From: Cellulomonas pakistanensis
GTDB lineage: Bacteria; Actinomycetota; Actinomycetes; Actinomycetales; Cellulomonadaceae
Direction of reading: 5' to 3'
DNA: 64,000 nt
Assembly: GCF_016862755.1 (NCBI RefSeq)
Contig: NZ_BONO01000013.1
Span: forward strand, 1-64,000
Positions 42,702 through 50,006 of the stretch are shown one piece after another (the stretch's first letter is position 1; each line of letters opens with the position of its first letter). A program made the translations under genes and the position numbers. The notes beneath the pieces are model-generated. The model made no database searches, was not told where the DNA came from, and saw nothing but the letters and a program-made list of their open reading frames with translations.

Positions 42702-43249
42702 CGGCTCGTCCCCTCGACCACGACCTGCACGCCGGTGCGGACGCCGGCCCAGCGGTCGTCGCCCGTCGCGGGGGTCCGGACGGTCACGTCGAGCACGCGG
42801 TGACCCCGCCGCTCCGCGGGCAGGTCGCCCGGCAGCGCGGCGAGCACCTCGGGGGCGGGGCCCTCGGCGAGCAGCACGCCGTCCTCGGCGATCCGCACGT
42901 GCAGCGCGTCGAACAGGTCGCCCGGACCGGTCGGGTCGGGGTCGGCCAGGGCGACGACCGCGGCGGCGGGCACGCCGGACGCATTGCGCACGGCCACCCG
43001 CACGTCGACCGTGCCGCCCGGCGCCGGCGTGTCGTCGGGGACCTCGACCTGCACGGGCCGGGTGCTCGGGTGCCAGTCGGCCTCCGCAGGGACCCAGCCC
43101 GGGGTCGCGCTGCCGGCGGCCTCGAGGTCGAACGTCACGCCCGCGAGCTCGACCGTCGTGTCGTCGCGGTGGACCAGCTGGGCGGCGGTCAGCGCCACCA
43201 GCAGCCCCAGCGGCACCGCCATCGCGGCGGTGCGTCGGTACGGGGACAT
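42698..43249 (-). CDS. Small exported hypothetical protein
   Basis: 183 aa. Seen: MSPYRRTAAM, a short hydrophobic core (AVPLGLLVALTAAQLV) and HRDDTTVELAGVTFDLEAAG. The export signal resembles those of its neighbours but lacks a clear aromatic-x-Asp, so cleavage by the SipW-type enzyme is less certain. No known domain. ATG 43249 has GAGGAAGGAC upstream. It is the second gene of the operon, after a stem-loop at 43286-43318, and may be made in smaller amounts than the first gene. Confidence 0.6.
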   Translation of the reverse strand: MSPYRRTAAMAVPLGLLVALTAAQLVHRDDTTVELAGVTFDLEAAGSATPGWVPAEADWHPSTRPVQVEVPDDTPAPGGTVDVRVAVRNASGVPAAAVVALADPDPTGPGDLFDALHVRIAEDGVLLAEGPAPEVLAALPGDLPAERRGHRVLDVTVRTPATGDDRWAGVRTGVQVVVEGTSR

Positions 43250-43285
43250 GTCCGTCCTTCCTCGGTGGTCGTGCGGGGTCGGTGC

Positions 43286-43318
43286 GCGGTGGGGCGGGCG
43301 CGCGGCCCGCCCCACCGC
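43286..43318 (-). terminator. Intercistronic stem-loop after the first exported-protein gene
   Basis: GCGGTGGGGCGGGC pairs perfectly with GCCCGCCCCACCGC (14 bp) around a five-base GCGCG loop, six bases after the stop of the first gene. It could be a partial terminator or an RNA-stabilising hairpin setting the first protein as the most abundant. Confidence 0.7.
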
Positions 43319-43324
43319 CGCGGG

Positions 43325-43978
43325 TCAGACGGACGAGCCGTCCAGGACCGCCTGGACGAAGGCGCCCTTGCCGGACAGCGTGTTGTCCTCCCACGCCGCG
43401 CCGGACTCCGACTGCGACAGCAGGCGGATGCTCAGCGAGACGACCGACTCCTCCTCGGCGGCCAGGTCGTTCAGCGCGAGCGCCTGGACCTCGTCGTAGG
43501 TGAGGCCCGTGTGGGTCGCGGCCGGCGCCAGCGCGGTGGCCGGCATCGCCACGTCGAACCGCAGGCTCGCGAGGTAGTTCGCGTCGGTCACGGCGTCGCC
43601 GGCGTCCGGCAGCTGCGCGAGGCTGATCGCGAGCGACGACGTGAAGTGCGCCGAGTCGTTGCGGACCGGGATCTCGACGCCGATGGCGGCCGAGCCCGGG
43701 AACAGCGACTGGGCGCCGTCCAGGAAGACGGGGACGCCGATCGGGTCGTCCGCCTCCTGCCAGGTGCCGTCGTTCAGGAAGACGCCCTCGGCGTCGGTCG
43801 CACCGACCTGGATGTTGTAGGTGGAGTCGGCGCCACCGATGCCGTTCGCCCCGCCGAGGTTGAGGAACGCGTTGTCGGTGAAGGCGGCGGTGGTGAGGAG
43901 GGCGGCGACGCCGGCGAGCGAGCCCCAGGCGACGAGGCCCTTGCGGCGGCGCTTGCGGTCGTGGGTCTGGGTGGTCAT
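43325..43978 (-). CDS. SipW-cognate exported protein, likely major subunit (TasA/CalY-like class)
   Basis: 217 aa, first gene of the operon. Seen: Lys/Arg-rich start (MTTQTHDRKRRRKG), short hydrophobic core (LVAWGSLAGVAALL), then TTAAFTDNAFLNLGG, the clearest SipW-cognate signal in the set. The mature chain is Gly/Asp/Ala-rich with repeated IxVGATDAEG and VEIPVRNDSAH-like beta strands, no Cys and no enzyme motif, consistent with a fibre or matrix subunit. GAAGGATCTCC lies just before ATG 43978. A stem-loop follows the stop. The TasA/camelysin comparison is by signal and layout, not by sequence search. Confidence 0.75.
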   Translation of the reverse strand: MTTQTHDRKRRRKGLVAWGSLAGVAALLTTAAFTDNAFLNLGGANGIGGADSTYNIQVGATDAEGVFLNDGTWQEADDPIGVPVFLDGAQSLFPGSAAIGVEIPVRNDSAHFTSSLAISLAQLPDAGDAVTDANYLASLRFDVAMPATALAPAATHTGLTYDEVQALALNDLAAEEESVVSLSIRLLSQSESGAAWEDNTLSGKGAFVQAVLDGSSV

Positions 43979-44428
43979 GGAGATCCTTCGCGGACGGGCT
44001 CCGGGTGCGGAGCGCCTGGATGGGGTTGCCCCTCGAGGCTGGGTCCGCGCGCGCCTCACGGACCGGGTGCCCGGGGCCCGTGTGCGCGGTGGCCCGAGGC
44101 GCCGGTGCCGGGGTCCCGGCCCTGGTCGGCGGTGTGCGACGGCCTGCTGCCCCCGAGGGCCGAGGCCGCGCACGACGGGTGGCGTGCCCGGGCTGCTGTG
44201 AGCCCGCGCCGCGTCCGGGCGTGCGTGGGTCGCGACGGCGCACGCCGCCGGTGCGCGCGCGGGCGGGGCGGCCGGTGCGGCGACCCGCGCGGGTAGGGGG
44301 TCGGTCGCCCGGCCCGCACGGCGCCCGGGCCGCCCCACCCAGCGACGCGCCCGGCGACGGCGGCGGACCCGCGCTGGGTGGTCCGGGCCGTCCGTAGGGG
44401 GGCCTGGGGCGCTCGCAGGCTGCCCGCT
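43979..44428. promoter_or_regulatory. Divergent control region between the exported-protein operon and the LuxR-type regulator
   Basis: 450 bp with no plausible gene. CCACCCAGCG (44335-44344) is perfectly inverted at 44372-44381, 27 bases apart and close to the regulator start, a candidate operator. A CAGGCT box lies about seven bases before the regulator ATG. The rest is GC-rich without a recognised motif. Confidence 0.5.
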
Positions 44429-46975
44429 ATGGTGAGCGAGATCGGGCAGACGGTGAACAGTCTGGGGGCGGTCGCGACGAGCGCAGAGCTGCGCCGCTGG
44501 TTGGCGCTCGGGCGGGACGTGGTGCTCCGCGGCGACCACGGGGCCGGGAAGAGCACGGCCCTCCGAGGGCTGCGGGCGGACCTCTCGGGGCGGCGCCGGC
44601 CGGGCATCCTCGTCCGCGGCGCCGGCCCCGGGGAGCTCGCGACCCTGCTCGACCACCCGTCGCGGGACGACGCCGACCCGACCGAGCGGCAGCTGCTCGC
44701 CTGGCTCGTGGGGGAGCTGGGCGCGCCGCGCAGCGTGCTCATGCTGGACGACCTCGACCACGTGGACGCCGCGTCGCTGCGGCTCGTCGACCGCGCGCTG
44801 CGCCGGACCGGCGCCGCCCTGGTCGCGACCACGACCGTGAACCCGCTGCGGATCGAGGTACCGGAGGCCCGGTCCCTGCTCGCGGCGCGCGCCCCGGCCG
44901 CCGTCCGCGTCCGGCCGCTCGACCTCGCCGCCGTCGCCACCCTGCTCGGCCGGCTGCTCGGCGCGCCGGCGGACGCCGGGCTGACCACGGCGCTGCTCGC
45001 GCAGAGCGGCGGGAACCCGGGGGCGATCGTCGCCCTGGTGGCCGCGGCGCGGGCCGGCGGCGCGCTGCGCCGCGAGGACGGCCACTGGACCGCGGACGGC
45101 CGGCTGACGGACGTCCCCGCCGACGCCCTCGCGTTCATGTTCCTGGGCGGGCTGCGCGAGGACCTCGTCTCGGCGCTGCTCCAGGTCGCGGCCGTGGGTC
45201 CGGTGGCCGCGGAGGAGGCGATGCGCATCGTCGACCCGCAGGTGCTGCACGAGCTGATCGACCGGGGGCGGCTGGTGAACCACCCGGTGGCCGCGGCCGG
45301 CGACGTCCTCGTCGCGGCACCCCCGGCGCTGGCCCGGGCGCTGCGGCAGGGCGTGAGCATCTTCGAGCGCCGGCGGGCCGCGGCCCTGGCCAGCGCCCAC
45401 GTGGGCCGGCAGCTCGACCCGGTCCTGCTCCGCGAGGACGACCTGCCGGCGCTGATCGACGCCGACCTCAGCGAGCAGGAGGGCTTCCTGCGCTGGTCGA
45501 CCGAGCTGGCCGGCCTCGTGCACGAGCAGGAGCAGATCGCCGAGAGCATGGCCCGCGCCGCCTGGCTGGCGGACAGCTCCGTCGGCCACGCCAACGCCTA
45601 CCTGGCGCTGCTGATGCTCCGGTACGCGACCGAGCAGATCGACACGGTGTTCAGCGCGACCGCGCTGTCCCCGCAGGACACCGCCGCCGACCGGCTGACC
45701 TTCCGGTCGTACCAGCTCTACTGGCTGAGCGCCCAGGGCGTCGACGACGAGGCGCTGCGCGCGACCACCGCGCGGTGGGGCGACGAGACCCGCGCGCTCG
45801 TCGACGTCCAGGGGCTCAAGGACCGGGCCGTCGCCGCCGTGCACCGGGGCGAGCCGGCCGAGGCGGTGCTCGCCGTCGAGCAGGGGCGGCACGAGGACGC
45901 GGTCGTGCAGGGCCGGCGCGTGCTGGCGCTCGCGGCCGCCGCGCTCGAGGTCGGGCAGCCGGGCATCGCGCTCGCGCTGTGCGACGGGCACCGCGACCTC
46001 GCCATGTCGGTGACGAGCCGGCACCACCTGGCCGCCCTCCGGGTCCTCGCGCTGCTGGTGCTCGGGCGGGTCGACGAGGCCGAGCGGGACGCCCGCGGCC
46101 ACCTGTCCGCCGCCTACGACGCCTACGACACCCTCGGCATCCGGCTGTACGCCTGCGTCCTGGCGGAGGCGCTGACGTTCGGCGGCCAGCTCGCCGCTGC
46201 CTGGCGGGTGCTCAGCACGTCGCTGCTGCTCGGCCACGCGGGGCCGCTCGACGAGACCTTCTACCGCCGCGGCCTGACGATCGGCGTCATGCTCCAGGTC
46301 AACGCCGGGCAGACCAGCATGTCGTCCGCGCTGGTCCGCGAGCTCGACGCCACCGCGCGAGGCTCCCGGTCGCTCATCAGCCCGCTCGACGAGCTGGCCC
46401 GTGCCGCGCAGCTCCGCCGCACCGCGGAGCCGGCCGTCGCGGCGGAGGCCGGGTGGGAGGCCGGCCTGCGGTATGCCGAGGCCGGGCTGGTCTACCCGGC
46501 GCTGCTGACCTGGGGGTTCGGCCCGCCGACCCTCACCCCGGCGCGCGCGGACGTCGTCCGCTCCGTCTGGCGGCGGGCCTCGGTGCCCGTGCTCGACCCC
46601 TACCTGGCCCTCCAGGTCGCGCTCGCGGACGGTGACGTCGAGGCCGGCAGGCGCGCGGTGGACGGCGTCGACCCGGTCGTCGCGCCGACCCTGGCGCGCG
46701 CCGGTGCCGAGGTGCTCGGCGTCGGCACCCCGCCCGACGGGCCGGTCGTCGGCGCGGACGGCCGGGCCGCCCCGCCCGCCGAGCCGCTGTCCGCCCGCGA
46801 GCGGGAGATCGCGCAGCTCGTCCGGTCCGGGCTCGCGAACCGGCAGATCGCCGCGCAGCTGCACATCAGCGTCCGCACCGTCGAGAACCACGTGAGCCGG
46901 GTGCTGCGCAAGCTCCGGCTGTCGGGGCGGGCGGAGCTCACCGCGTGGCAGGACGGCGGGCCGTCCGCGGCGTGA
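44429..46975 (+). CDS. Large ATP-binding LuxR-type regulator (LAL/STAND-like)
   Basis: 848 aa. Seen: Walker A GDHGAGKST (35-43), Walker B VLMLDDLDHVD near 100, DRALRRTGAALVATTTVNP, a long all-helical TPR-like middle, and a C-terminal LuxR HTH (LSAREREIAQLVRSGLANRQIAAQLHISVRTVENHVSRVL). No receiver domain and no membrane helix. Transcribed divergently from the SipW-cognate operon, with a perfect 10-bp inverted repeat nearby, which makes that operon the likely target (inference). The signal is unknown. ATG 44429 is preceded by a promoter box rather than a ribosome site, so the transcript may be leaderless. Confidence 0.8.
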   Translation: MVSEIGQTVNSLGAVATSAELRRWLALGRDVVLRGDHGAGKSTALRGLRADLSGRRRPGILVRGAGPGELATLLDHPSRDDADPTERQLLAWLVGELGAPRSVLMLDDLDHVDAASLRLVDRALRRTGAALVATTTVNPLRIEVPEARSLLAARAPAAVRVRPLDLAAVATLLGRLLGAPADAGLTTALLAQSGGNPGAIVALVAAARAGGALRREDGHWTADGRLTDVPADALAFMFLGGLREDLVSALLQVAAVGPVAAEEAMRIVDPQVLHELIDRGRLVNHPVAAAGDVLVAAPPALARALRQGVSIFERRRAAALASAHVGRQLDPVLLREDDLPALIDADLSEQEGFLRWSTELAGLVHEQEQIAESMARAAWLADSSVGHANAYLALLMLRYATEQIDTVFSATALSPQDTAADRLTFRSYQLYWLSAQGVDDEALRATTARWGDETRALVDVQGLKDRAVAAVHRGEPAEAVLAVEQGRHEDAVVQGRRVLALAAAALEVGQPGIALALCDGHRDLAMSVTSRHHLAALRVLALLVLGRVDEAERDARGHLSAAYDAYDTLGIRLYACVLAEALTFGGQLAAAWRVLSTSLLLGHAGPLDETFYRRGLTIGVMLQVNAGQTSMSSALVRELDATARGSRSLISPLDELARAAQLRRTAEPAVAAEAGWEAGLRYAEAGLVYPALLTWGFGPPTLTPARADVVRSVWRRASVPVLDPYLALQVALADGDVEAGRRAVDGVDPVVAPTLARAGAEVLGVGTPPDGPVVGADGRAAPPAEPLSAREREIAQLVRSGLANRQIAAQLHISVRTVENHVSRVLRKLRLSGRAELTAWQDGGPSAA

Positions 46976-47047
46976 CCGCGGGCGGGGCGGAGTCCGGGGC
47001 CGCGGCCTGGCAGACTGGCGGCCGACGCGCGCCTCGACGGCACGCGG

Positions 47048-47119
47048 TCCGCCCTGGTGTAACGGCAGCACGCAGGCCTTTGGAGCCTTGAGGTCCGGGT
47101 TCGAATCCTGGGGGCGGAG
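47048..47119 (+). tRNA. tRNA-Gln (anticodon UUG)
   Basis: Acceptor UCCGCCC/GGGCGGA, D-stem GUGU/GCAC, anticodon loop CUUUGGA giving UUG, and T-arm CCGGG-UUCGAAU-CCUGG are all visible; the anticodon stem has one C-U mismatch at 27-43. CCA is not encoded. It lies between the LuxR-type regulator and a two-component system. Confidence 0.93.
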
Positions 47120-47148
47120 CAGCGCCGCGACGGTCGAGGCGTGCGACG

Positions 47149-48417
47149 ATGCCCGACGTGCCGCCGACCGCCGCGTCCGCCCCGGCCGAGGCCCCCGTCC
47201 GTCCGGGACTCCGCCGCGGCGACTTCGTCGCCGCGGCCGTGACGCTCGCGCTCGGGCTCGCCGCGCTGCTCGCGCTGCCGGCGCTCGCCGCGATGGAGCC
47301 GGTCGAGCCCGTGCCGGTGGCCCCCGTCGGCGCCCCGGGGTGGTGGCTCGTCGTCGCCGGGCTCGTGGTGCAGGCCGCCGCCGTCGCCGCCGCGCGCACC
47401 GCCGGCCGCGCCGCCCTGCTCGTCGTCACGGCCGTCCCGCTCGGGATCGTCGCGCTCGGCGGGGTCGACGTCGGGGCGTCCGGGCTGCTCACGCTGGCGG
47501 TCGTCGTGGTCGTCTACCGCGCCGTGGTCGCCGCGCCGCCGGCCCGGCTCGGGTGGGCCCTCGCCGCCGCGGTCGTGCTGCTGGCGGTCGCGTCCGGCAT
47601 CGCCGGCGCCGCGGCCGTGGACGCGCCGGAGCCCCCGCTCGTCGTCCTCGGCGCCGCCGCGCAGGCGCTCGCCGTCGTCGCCCTCGGGCTGGTGCCCGCG
47701 CTGGTGGTGTCGTCGCGCCGGGCCGTCCGGGAGGCGGAGGCCCGCGAGCTGCGCGCCCTCGCGGGGGAGCAGGAGGCCCGCGTCGCCACGGCGCTGGCCA
47801 CGCAGCGGACCGCCATGGCGCGGGAGCTGCACGACATCGCGGCGCACCACCTGTCCGGGATCGCGCTGATGGCCTCCGCGATCGACCGGCAGATCGGCAC
47901 CGACCCGGAGGCGGCGCGGCGGGGCGTGCGCGAGGTGCGGGAGCAGAGCCGGGTGGTGCTGGCCGACCTGCGGCGCCTGGTCGGGCTGCTCCGGGAGGAC
48001 GACGGGGCGGAGACGTCGGCGCTGACGCTCGCCGCCGTGCCGGAGCTGGCCGGCGCGGGCGCGGTGCTCGAGGTCCTGCCCCCGGGCGCCGACGCGGGCG
48101 CCGGCGTCGGGCCGCTGGCGCAGATCGCCGGGTACCGGATGGTGCAGGAGGCGCTCGCCAACGCCCGGGCCCACGCGCCCGGCGCGGCGTGCCGGGTGAC
48201 GGTGGACGCCCGCGCCGCCGACGCGGTGGTCCTCACCGTGCGGAACGGCCCGCCGGACCAGGAGCCGGTACCGTCCGAGCACGGCGGCCACGGCCTGCGC
48301 GGGATGCGCGAGCGTGCCGAGCTGGTGGGCGCCGACCTGCGGTACGGCCCGACCCCCGACGGGGGCTGGGAGGTCCGCCTCGCCCTGCCGCGTGACACCC
48401 AGGAGGCCGCCCCGTGA
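47149..48417 (+). CDS. NarL-type sensor histidine kinase
   Basis: 422 aa. Seen: about six membrane helices in residues 25-195 with almost no external loop, HisKA_3 motif MARELHDIAAHHLSGIALMASAID with the phospho-acceptor His, VREQSRVVLADLRRLVGLL, and a shortened HATPase with YRMVQEALANARAHAPG and GHGLRGMRERAELVGA. ATG 47149 follows the tRNA by 29 bases. Its stop overlaps the regulator start by GTGA. The second such system in this window; signal unknown, ABC exporter next door. Confidence 0.88.
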   Translation: MPDVPPTAASAPAEAPVRPGLRRGDFVAAAVTLALGLAALLALPALAAMEPVEPVPVAPVGAPGWWLVVAGLVVQAAAVAAARTAGRAALLVVTAVPLGIVALGGVDVGASGLLTLAVVVVVYRAVVAAPPARLGWALAAAVVLLAVASGIAGAAAVDAPEPPLVVLGAAAQALAVVALGLVPALVVSSRRAVREAEARELRALAGEQEARVATALATQRTAMARELHDIAAHHLSGIALMASAIDRQIGTDPEAARRGVREVREQSRVVLADLRRLVGLLREDDGAETSALTLAAVPELAGAGAVLEVLPPGADAGAGVGPLAQIAGYRMVQEALANARAHAPGAACRVTVDARAADAVVLTVRNGPPDQEPVPSEHGGHGLRGMRERAELVGADLRYGPTPDGGWEVRLALPRDTQEAAP

Positions 48418-49085
48418 CCCGGGTGCTCATCGCCGACGACCAGCCCCTCGTCCGCGCCGGCCTGTCCGCGCTGCTCGCCGCCGAGCCCGACCTCGAGGTC
48501 GTCGGCGTGGCGGCGGACGGCGACGAGGCGGTCGCGCTCGCCCGCAGCGCGGAGCCCGACGTCGCGGTGCTGGACGTGCGGATGCCCGGCCGGGACGGGA
48601 TCGGCGTCGCCCGCGAGCTGTGCGGGCCCGAGGCCGAGCGGCCGGTGCCGGTCCTCGTGCTGACGACCTTCGACCTCGACGAGTACGTGTTCGGTGCGCT
48701 GGAGGCGGGTGCGTCGGGGTTCCTGCTCAAGGACGCCGAGCCGGAGGAGATCGTCCGGGCGGTGCGGCACGTCGCCGCTGGCCGCGGGACGCTCGACCAG
48801 GCGCTGACCCACCGGGTGCTGCGCGAGTTCGCGGACCGCCGGCGGCTGCAGCCCGTCACGGTGCGGCGCGGCGCGGACGTGCTGACCGCCCGCGAGCAGG
48901 ACATCCTCCGACTGCTCGCGCAGGGCATGTCGAACGAGGAGATCGCCGCCGAGCTCGTCGTCGAGGTGTCGACGGTGAAGTCGCACCTCGCCCGGATGAT
49001 GCCGAAGCTCGGGGTCCGGTCGCGGCTGCAGGCGGTCGTGTGGGCGTACCAGAACCGGGTGGTGACGGTCCCCGACGGGGGCTGA
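48414..49085 (+). CDS. NarL/FixJ-type response regulator
   Basis: 223 aa. Seen: receiver with VLIADDQPLVRAGLSALLAAEPDLEVVG, phospho-acceptor in VAVLDVRMPGRDGIG, LLKDAEPEEIVRAVRHVAAG, and LuxR HTH LTAREQDILRLLAQGMSNEEIAAELVVEVSTVKSHLARMMPKLGV. GTG 48414 overlaps the kinase stop. Likely activates the exporter at 49227, whose upstream region contains GTCGAAGGATGC and GGTTCCG; the latter is spaced as in the NatAB promoter. Confidence 0.92.
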   Translation: MTRVLIADDQPLVRAGLSALLAAEPDLEVVGVAADGDEAVALARSAEPDVAVLDVRMPGRDGIGVARELCGPEAERPVPVLVLTTFDLDEYVFGALEAGASGFLLKDAEPEEIVRAVRHVAAGRGTLDQALTHRVLREFADRRRLQPVTVRRGADVLTAREQDILRLLAQGMSNEEIAAELVVEVSTVKSHLARMMPKLGVRSRLQAVVWAYQNRVVTVPDGG

Positions 49086-49142
49086 CCGCGGGCGCGGTCG
49101 GCCGCCCGGCGGAGCGGTTGCGTCGAAGGATGCAGGCCGGCG

Positions 49143-49190
49143 GGTTCCGTCGCAGGCGGCTGGAGGGGGCCGGTCCCGGGTTCCTAGCGT
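49143..49190 (+). promoter_or_regulatory. Promoter region of the MacB/FtsX-type exporter
   Basis: TAGCGT (49185-49190) is the -10-like box, about 35 bases before the ATPase ATG. GGTTCCG (49143-49149) sits exactly 42 bases upstream, as before the NatAB operon. GTCGAAGGATGCAGG lies just beyond it (49122-49136) and may be a regulator site. Confidence 0.45.
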
Positions 49191-49226
49191 CGAGGGGACG
49201 CAGAACCCCAGACGAGGAGACCGGCC

Positions 49227-50006
49227 ATGAGCGCCACCGCACCCACCCCGACCAGCCCCGCGACCCCGCCGCCGGCGCCCGCGGAGCCGGCCGTGCTGCT
49301 CGACCACGTCCACCGCTCCTACCCGAACGGCGGTGGCACGATCGCGGCGCTCGCGGGCGTCACCCTGGCGCTGGCGCCCGGGTCGTTCACGGCGGTCATG
49401 GGGCCGTCCGGGTCCGGGAAGTCGACGCTGCTGAACGTCGCGGCGGGCCTGGACCGGCCGTCCGGCGGGCGGGTCGTCGTCGGCGGCGCCGACCTGACCG
49501 CGATGTCGCCCGACGCGGTGACCCGGCTCCGGCGGGACCGGATCGGGTTCGTGTTCCAGGCGTACAACCTGGTCGGCCACCTGACCGTCGCGGAGAACAT
49601 CGTGCTGCCCCTGCTGCTCGGCGGGCGGGAGCCGGACGCGCACCTGCGCCGCTACCTGATGGCCGCGGTCGGGCTGGAGGGCATGGCCGACCGGCTGCCC
49701 GGCGAGCTGTCGGGCGGGCAGGCGCAGCGCGTCGCGATCGCCCGGGCGCTGATCACGCGGCCGGCGGTGGTGTTCGCCGACGAGCCGACCGGCGCGCTCG
49801 ACTCGCAGACCGGCGAGCAGGTGCTCGAGGTGCTGCGCTCGACCGCGCGCACGCTGCACCAGACGCTCGTGCTGGTGACGCACGACGCGCGCGTCGCCGC
49901 CGCGGCGGACCGCGTGCTGTTCCTCGCCGACGGGCTGATCGCCGGGCACCTCGACGCGCCGACGACCGAGCAGGTCACGGCCCGGATGATCGAGCTGGGC
50001 CGATGA
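49227..50006 (+). CDS. ABC transporter ATP-binding protein, MacB/LolD-like
   Basis: 259 aa. Seen: an N-terminal Pro/Ala extension of about 25 residues, DHVHRSYPNGGGTIAALAGV, Walker A GPSGSGKST, VFQAYNLVGHLTVAENIVLPL, signature LSGGQAQRVAIARAL, Walker B VVFADEPTGALD and the H-loop VTHDARVAAAADRV. ATG 49227. Its stop overlaps the permease start by ATGA. MacB-type ATPases work with FtsX-like permeases and often export peptides or respond to cell-envelope drugs. Confidence 0.93.
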   Translation: MSATAPTPTSPATPPPAPAEPAVLLDHVHRSYPNGGGTIAALAGVTLALAPGSFTAVMGPSGSGKSTLLNVAAGLDRPSGGRVVVGGADLTAMSPDAVTRLRRDRIGFVFQAYNLVGHLTVAENIVLPLLLGGREPDAHLRRYLMAAVGLEGMADRLPGELSGGQAQRVAIARALITRPAVVFADEPTGALDSQTGEQVLEVLRSTARTLHQTLVLVTHDARVAAAADRVLFLADGLIAGHLDAPTTEQVTARMIELGR

